From NCBI GenBank assembly GCA_036655975.1, contig JAVVPD010000110.1, positions 1 through 6,925 on the forward strand: DNA of 6,925 bases, read 5' to 3'. The translations under genes and the position numbers were made by a program. Positions 5,571-6,925 of this stretch are shown piece by piece (the stretch's first letter is position 1; each line of letters opens with the position of its first letter). The notes under the pieces are model-generated. The model made no database searches. It was given only the letters and a program-made list of their open reading frames with translations, and was not told the DNA's origin. The DNA is from CASQEL01 sp036655975 (GTDB lineage: Bacteria; Desulfobacterota; Desulfovibrionia; Desulfovibrionales; Desulfovibrionaceae).

Positions 5571-6548
5571 TCAGCTGAGGCTGTTCATCACCAGTAGCAG
5601 CAAAGGCACGACCACCACCAACGCGGCGGTCGTGCCCAACCAACAGGTATTGGCAAGGTCCACGTCCAGCCCAAAAAGCGCGGGAGGAACCAGCGCGTTC
5701 ATGGCAACGGGCATGGCTGAAAGAATGCACATGACCTTGAGCGGCAAACCATTATCAATATGCCCTAAACCGCACAGCCAAGCCAGGCTGATAATAACAG
5801 CCGGCACCACCAAAAATTTACAACAGATGATCCCCAGGCATTGTCGTGTATACAATCCGAGGTGTGAAATACGCAGACTCATGCCGATAGCAACCAAAAA
5901 CATCATAGTGGCAAAAATCATAATGCCGGAAGCCAAAAATCCGCACCCAGCAGGACGGGGAATACCGGCCAGGTTGAGCCCCAGTCCTAAGCTCAATGTC
6001 AACAATATCATACCAATAACTTTGTCATGCACTAGGTGGCGCAGAGCGCTAGAAAAGTTCATACCCCCCTGCCCTGTCCCAAAAGCCCGAGATACTGGGC
6101 ACACAATGCCGAAATAATAAAACTCTTCACACATACGGTACAAAGCCACCAGCGCGATAGACTGTTCCCCCAAAAAGAGGACACACACCAAACCACCAAT
6201 ACCGGCAATATTCGTGAGCGTTGCACAACAAAACACACTGCCGGTTTGACTGCGGCTCAAACCCAAAAAACGGGCCACAGCTAAACCCGCCAGCCCCCCC
6301 GTAAGCCAGCCCACAATACCAAAAAGCGGAAACAGCGTGTACAAAGCCGAGGGCGAAGGCAGCCCCCACAAAGAAAACATCGCCGAAGTGGGCATGCACA
6401 CAAACAGAGCAAAGCGCTGCATCCGCTGACGCACCAACAACAAATCGCCTGCGGGCCACAGGCAACCGCACGCATGTGCCCTTTGTAAACCATAGCCCGC
6501 ACACAGGCTGCTAAGAATAACCGTAAATGTGATCAGCAAAGATTGCAT
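5571..6548 (-). CDS. AEC (auxin efflux carrier) family permease
   Basis: A 325-residue, strongly hydrophobic protein with about ten membrane helices in two halves separated by a polar loop near 153-175, as in the AEC/BART-type permeases. Bacterial members export or import small organic acids such as malate or malonate. The first half shows a helix with the conserved Pro (FVCMPTS, P53) and the TNIAGIGG element (112-119) that resembles the family's broken-helix motif. The second half ends in the typical CILSAMPVAMNALVPPALFGLD (274-295) followed by a last helix (306-322). The start ATG (complement 6546-6548) has AAGG about 7 nt upstream, and Met1 leads directly into helix 1. It is transcribed toward the SMR pair and away from the tRNA gene, apparently as a single gene. 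It is unusually rich in Cys in its helices. The substrate cannot be told from sequence. Confidence 0.88.
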   Translation of the reverse strand: MQSLLITFTVILSSLCAGYGLQRAHACGCLWPAGDLLLVRQRMQRFALFVCMPTSAMFSLWGLPSPSALYTLFPLFGIVGWLTGGLAGLAVARFLGLSRSQTGSVFCCATLTNIAGIGGLVCVLFLGEQSIALVALYRMCEEFYYFGIVCPVSRAFGTGQGGMNFSSALRHLVHDKVIGMILLTLSLGLGLNLAGIPRPAGCGFLASGIMIFATMMFLVAIGMSLRISHLGLYTRQCLGIICCKFLVVPAVIISLAWLCGLGHIDNGLPLKVMCILSAMPVAMNALVPPALFGLDVDLANTCWLGTTAALVVVVPLLLLVMNSLS

Positions 6549-6556
6549 AGTATACC

Positions 6557-6585
6557 TTGACGGCGCGCCGCAGCTAGGCTAGGAA
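6557..6585 (+). promoter_or_regulatory. Weak candidate promoter for the tRNA gene
   Basis: TTGACG (6557-6562, 5 of 6 to consensus) stands 17 nt before TAGGAA (6580-6585, only 3 of 6). Initiation near 6592 would leave about ten leader bases before the tRNA. The -35 half is convincing, the -10 half is not. Confidence 0.3.
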
Positions 6586-6590
6586 AGCCT
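6561..6590. repeat. 10-bp palindrome and adjacent 5-bp inverted repeat
   Basis: CGGCGCGCCG (6561-6570) is a perfect palindrome. AGGCT (6576-6580) and AGCCT (6586-6590) form a perfect inverted repeat around AGGAA. Both sit in the 54-nt gap between the start of the permease gene and the tRNA gene, overlapping the candidate tRNA promoter. They could bind a regulator of the permease, but this is position-based inference. Confidence 0.35.
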
Positions 6591-6602
6591 TCACACCCGT
6601 GT

Positions 6603-6679
6603 GCGTCCGTAGCTCAGTTGGATAGAGCAGGAGCCTTCTAAGCTCTTGGTCGCGGGTTCGACTCCTGCCGGGCGCACCA
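6603..6679 (+). tRNA. tRNA-Arg, anticodon UCU, CCA encoded
   Basis: The full cloverleaf can be drawn. The acceptor GCGTCCG (6603-6609) pairs with CGGGCGC (6669-6675, one T-G). T8 and A9 follow, then D-stem GCTC/GAGC (6612-6615/6625-6628) and anticodon stem GGAGC/GCTCT (6630-6634/6642-6646) around the loop CTTCTAA. That places anticodon TCT at 6637-6639, reading AGA. The variable loop has 5 nt, the T-stem is GCGGG/CCTGC with T-loop TTCGACT (6657-6663), the discriminator is A6676, and CCA (6677-6679) is encoded. It is followed by a strong terminator and by a recombinase gene, so its 3' end is the likely integration site of a mobile element. Confidence 0.97.
6652..6679 (+). other. Presumed attachment site (one att half) in the tRNA 3' end
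   Basis: Tyrosine recombinases of integrative elements commonly recombine at the T-arm and acceptor end of tRNA genes. Here a recombinase gene points its 3' end at this tRNA and stops 14 nt beyond the CCA. The exact core cannot be defined because the second copy lies outside the window. Confidence 0.4.
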
Positions 6680-6686
6680 CAAATTC

Positions 6687-6720
6687 AATCCCTTACGGGT
6701 AACTCCGTAGGGGATTTTTT
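6687..6720 (+). terminator. Strong intrinsic terminator of the tRNA transcript
   Basis: AATCCCTTACGG (6687-6698) pairs with CCGTAGGGGATT (6705-6716) in a 12-bp stem with one T-G pair, loop GTAACT, and the T-run continues to 6720. It ends the tRNA-Arg transcript. The whole hairpin lies within the last codons of the minus-strand recombinase gene, so the DNA is read both ways; the minus-strand copy has no T-run after it. Confidence 0.9.
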
Positions 6721-6925
6721 GTTTGGCACATACCCAAAGAAGGAAGAGATTCAACGGCTCTTCTTTTTTGTTCTGTCAAAACGTGCTGATAATGGCGAAG
6801 AATCATTTGAGGAGAACTATGGCCCATGAGTTCCGCGACTGCCCCGACATCAGCACCTGCCGATAAAAGCTGAGTAGCAAAAGTATGACGTAAGTCATAT
6901 GGCTGTCAACGAGCAAACAAAAATG
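6693..6925 (-). pseudogene. Tyrosine recombinase (phage-type integrase), C-terminal end, in-frame stop near the edge
   Basis: Reading the minus strand from the right edge, one frame gives the C-terminal catalytic region of a tyrosine recombinase. PYDLRHTFATQLL contains the second catalytic Arg (codon complement 6888-6890). MGHSS contains the conserved His (complement 6819-6821). RHYQHV contains the nucleophilic Tyr (complement 6789-6791). The protein ends at TAA (complement 6693-6695). Box II has Tyr in place of the first His (YDLR), a variant I recall in integrases from Desulfovibrio. A TGA at complement 6906-6908, two codons before PYDLRH, interrupts the frame; the codons before it (FLFAR) are still open. 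A CGA-to-TGA change would explain it. With only 17 further bases visible, a frameshift, real decay or sequencing error cannot be separated. The gene would mobilise an element lying to the right of the window. Confidence 0.75.

Noticed and set aside
5551..6117. Plus-strand open frame of 188 codons opposite the AEC permease
   Set aside because: The translation is a Pro/Lys/Thr-rich mirror of a clear membrane protein on the minus strand.
1..6925. CRISPR array, insertion sequence or toxin-antitoxin pair
   Set aside because: No regularly spaced repeats, transposase motifs or paired small toxin and antitoxin frames were found; the only mobility gene is the recombinase end at the right edge.

Overview
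The window looks like chromosomal DNA of a sulfate-reducing bacterium of the Desulfovibrio group (Desulfovibrionaceae). This rests on recalled synteny (guaA, tatB, tatC, hisB, lipoprotein and hisA in a row) and on the tyrosine recombinase at the right end, whose box II reads PYDLRH. No 16S gene or species marker is present, so the assignment is inference. A run of ten Ns marks it as a draft assembly.

Positions 1-4346, plus strand, form one tightly packed operon: the 3' half of guaA (GMP synthetase), tatB (interrupted by the N run), tatC, hisB, a small lipoprotein gene and hisA. Junctions are a 4-nt spacer, an ATGA overlap, a 28-nt spacer with a ribosome binding site, a TAATG overlap and a GTGA overlap, so translational coupling is likely. 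The operon mixes purine synthesis, twin-arginine protein export and histidine synthesis. The lipoprotein between hisB and hisA is the one member whose function I cannot name.

Positions 4347-4745 contain no convincing gene. They hold a long hairpin just after hisA, a candidate promoter at 4545-4573, and a run of hairpins that would form a structured leader, the last one covering the ribosome binding site of the next gene. Positions 4746-5546 encode two small multidrug resistance (SMR) family proteins resembling the two halves of the MdtJI heterodimeric polyamine exporter. The MdtI-like half has Asp where the essential membrane Glu normally sits.

Positions 5571-6548, minus strand, encode an AEC (auxin efflux carrier) family permease that converges on the SMR pair. 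A tRNA-Arg(UCU) gene follows at 6603-6679 with a very good intrinsic terminator. The 3' end of a tyrosine recombinase gene (minus strand) overlaps that terminator and runs off the right edge. This is the usual architecture of a mobile element integrated at a tRNA 3' end, so the window's right edge is probably the start of a genomic island. The recombinase has an in-frame TGA just before its box II and may be inactive.

I see no CRISPR array, insertion sequence or clearly new defence system. The items most worth checking are the structured SMR leader, the E-to-D change in the MdtI-like subunit, the island edge with its broken integrase, and the long N-terminal extension of TatC.
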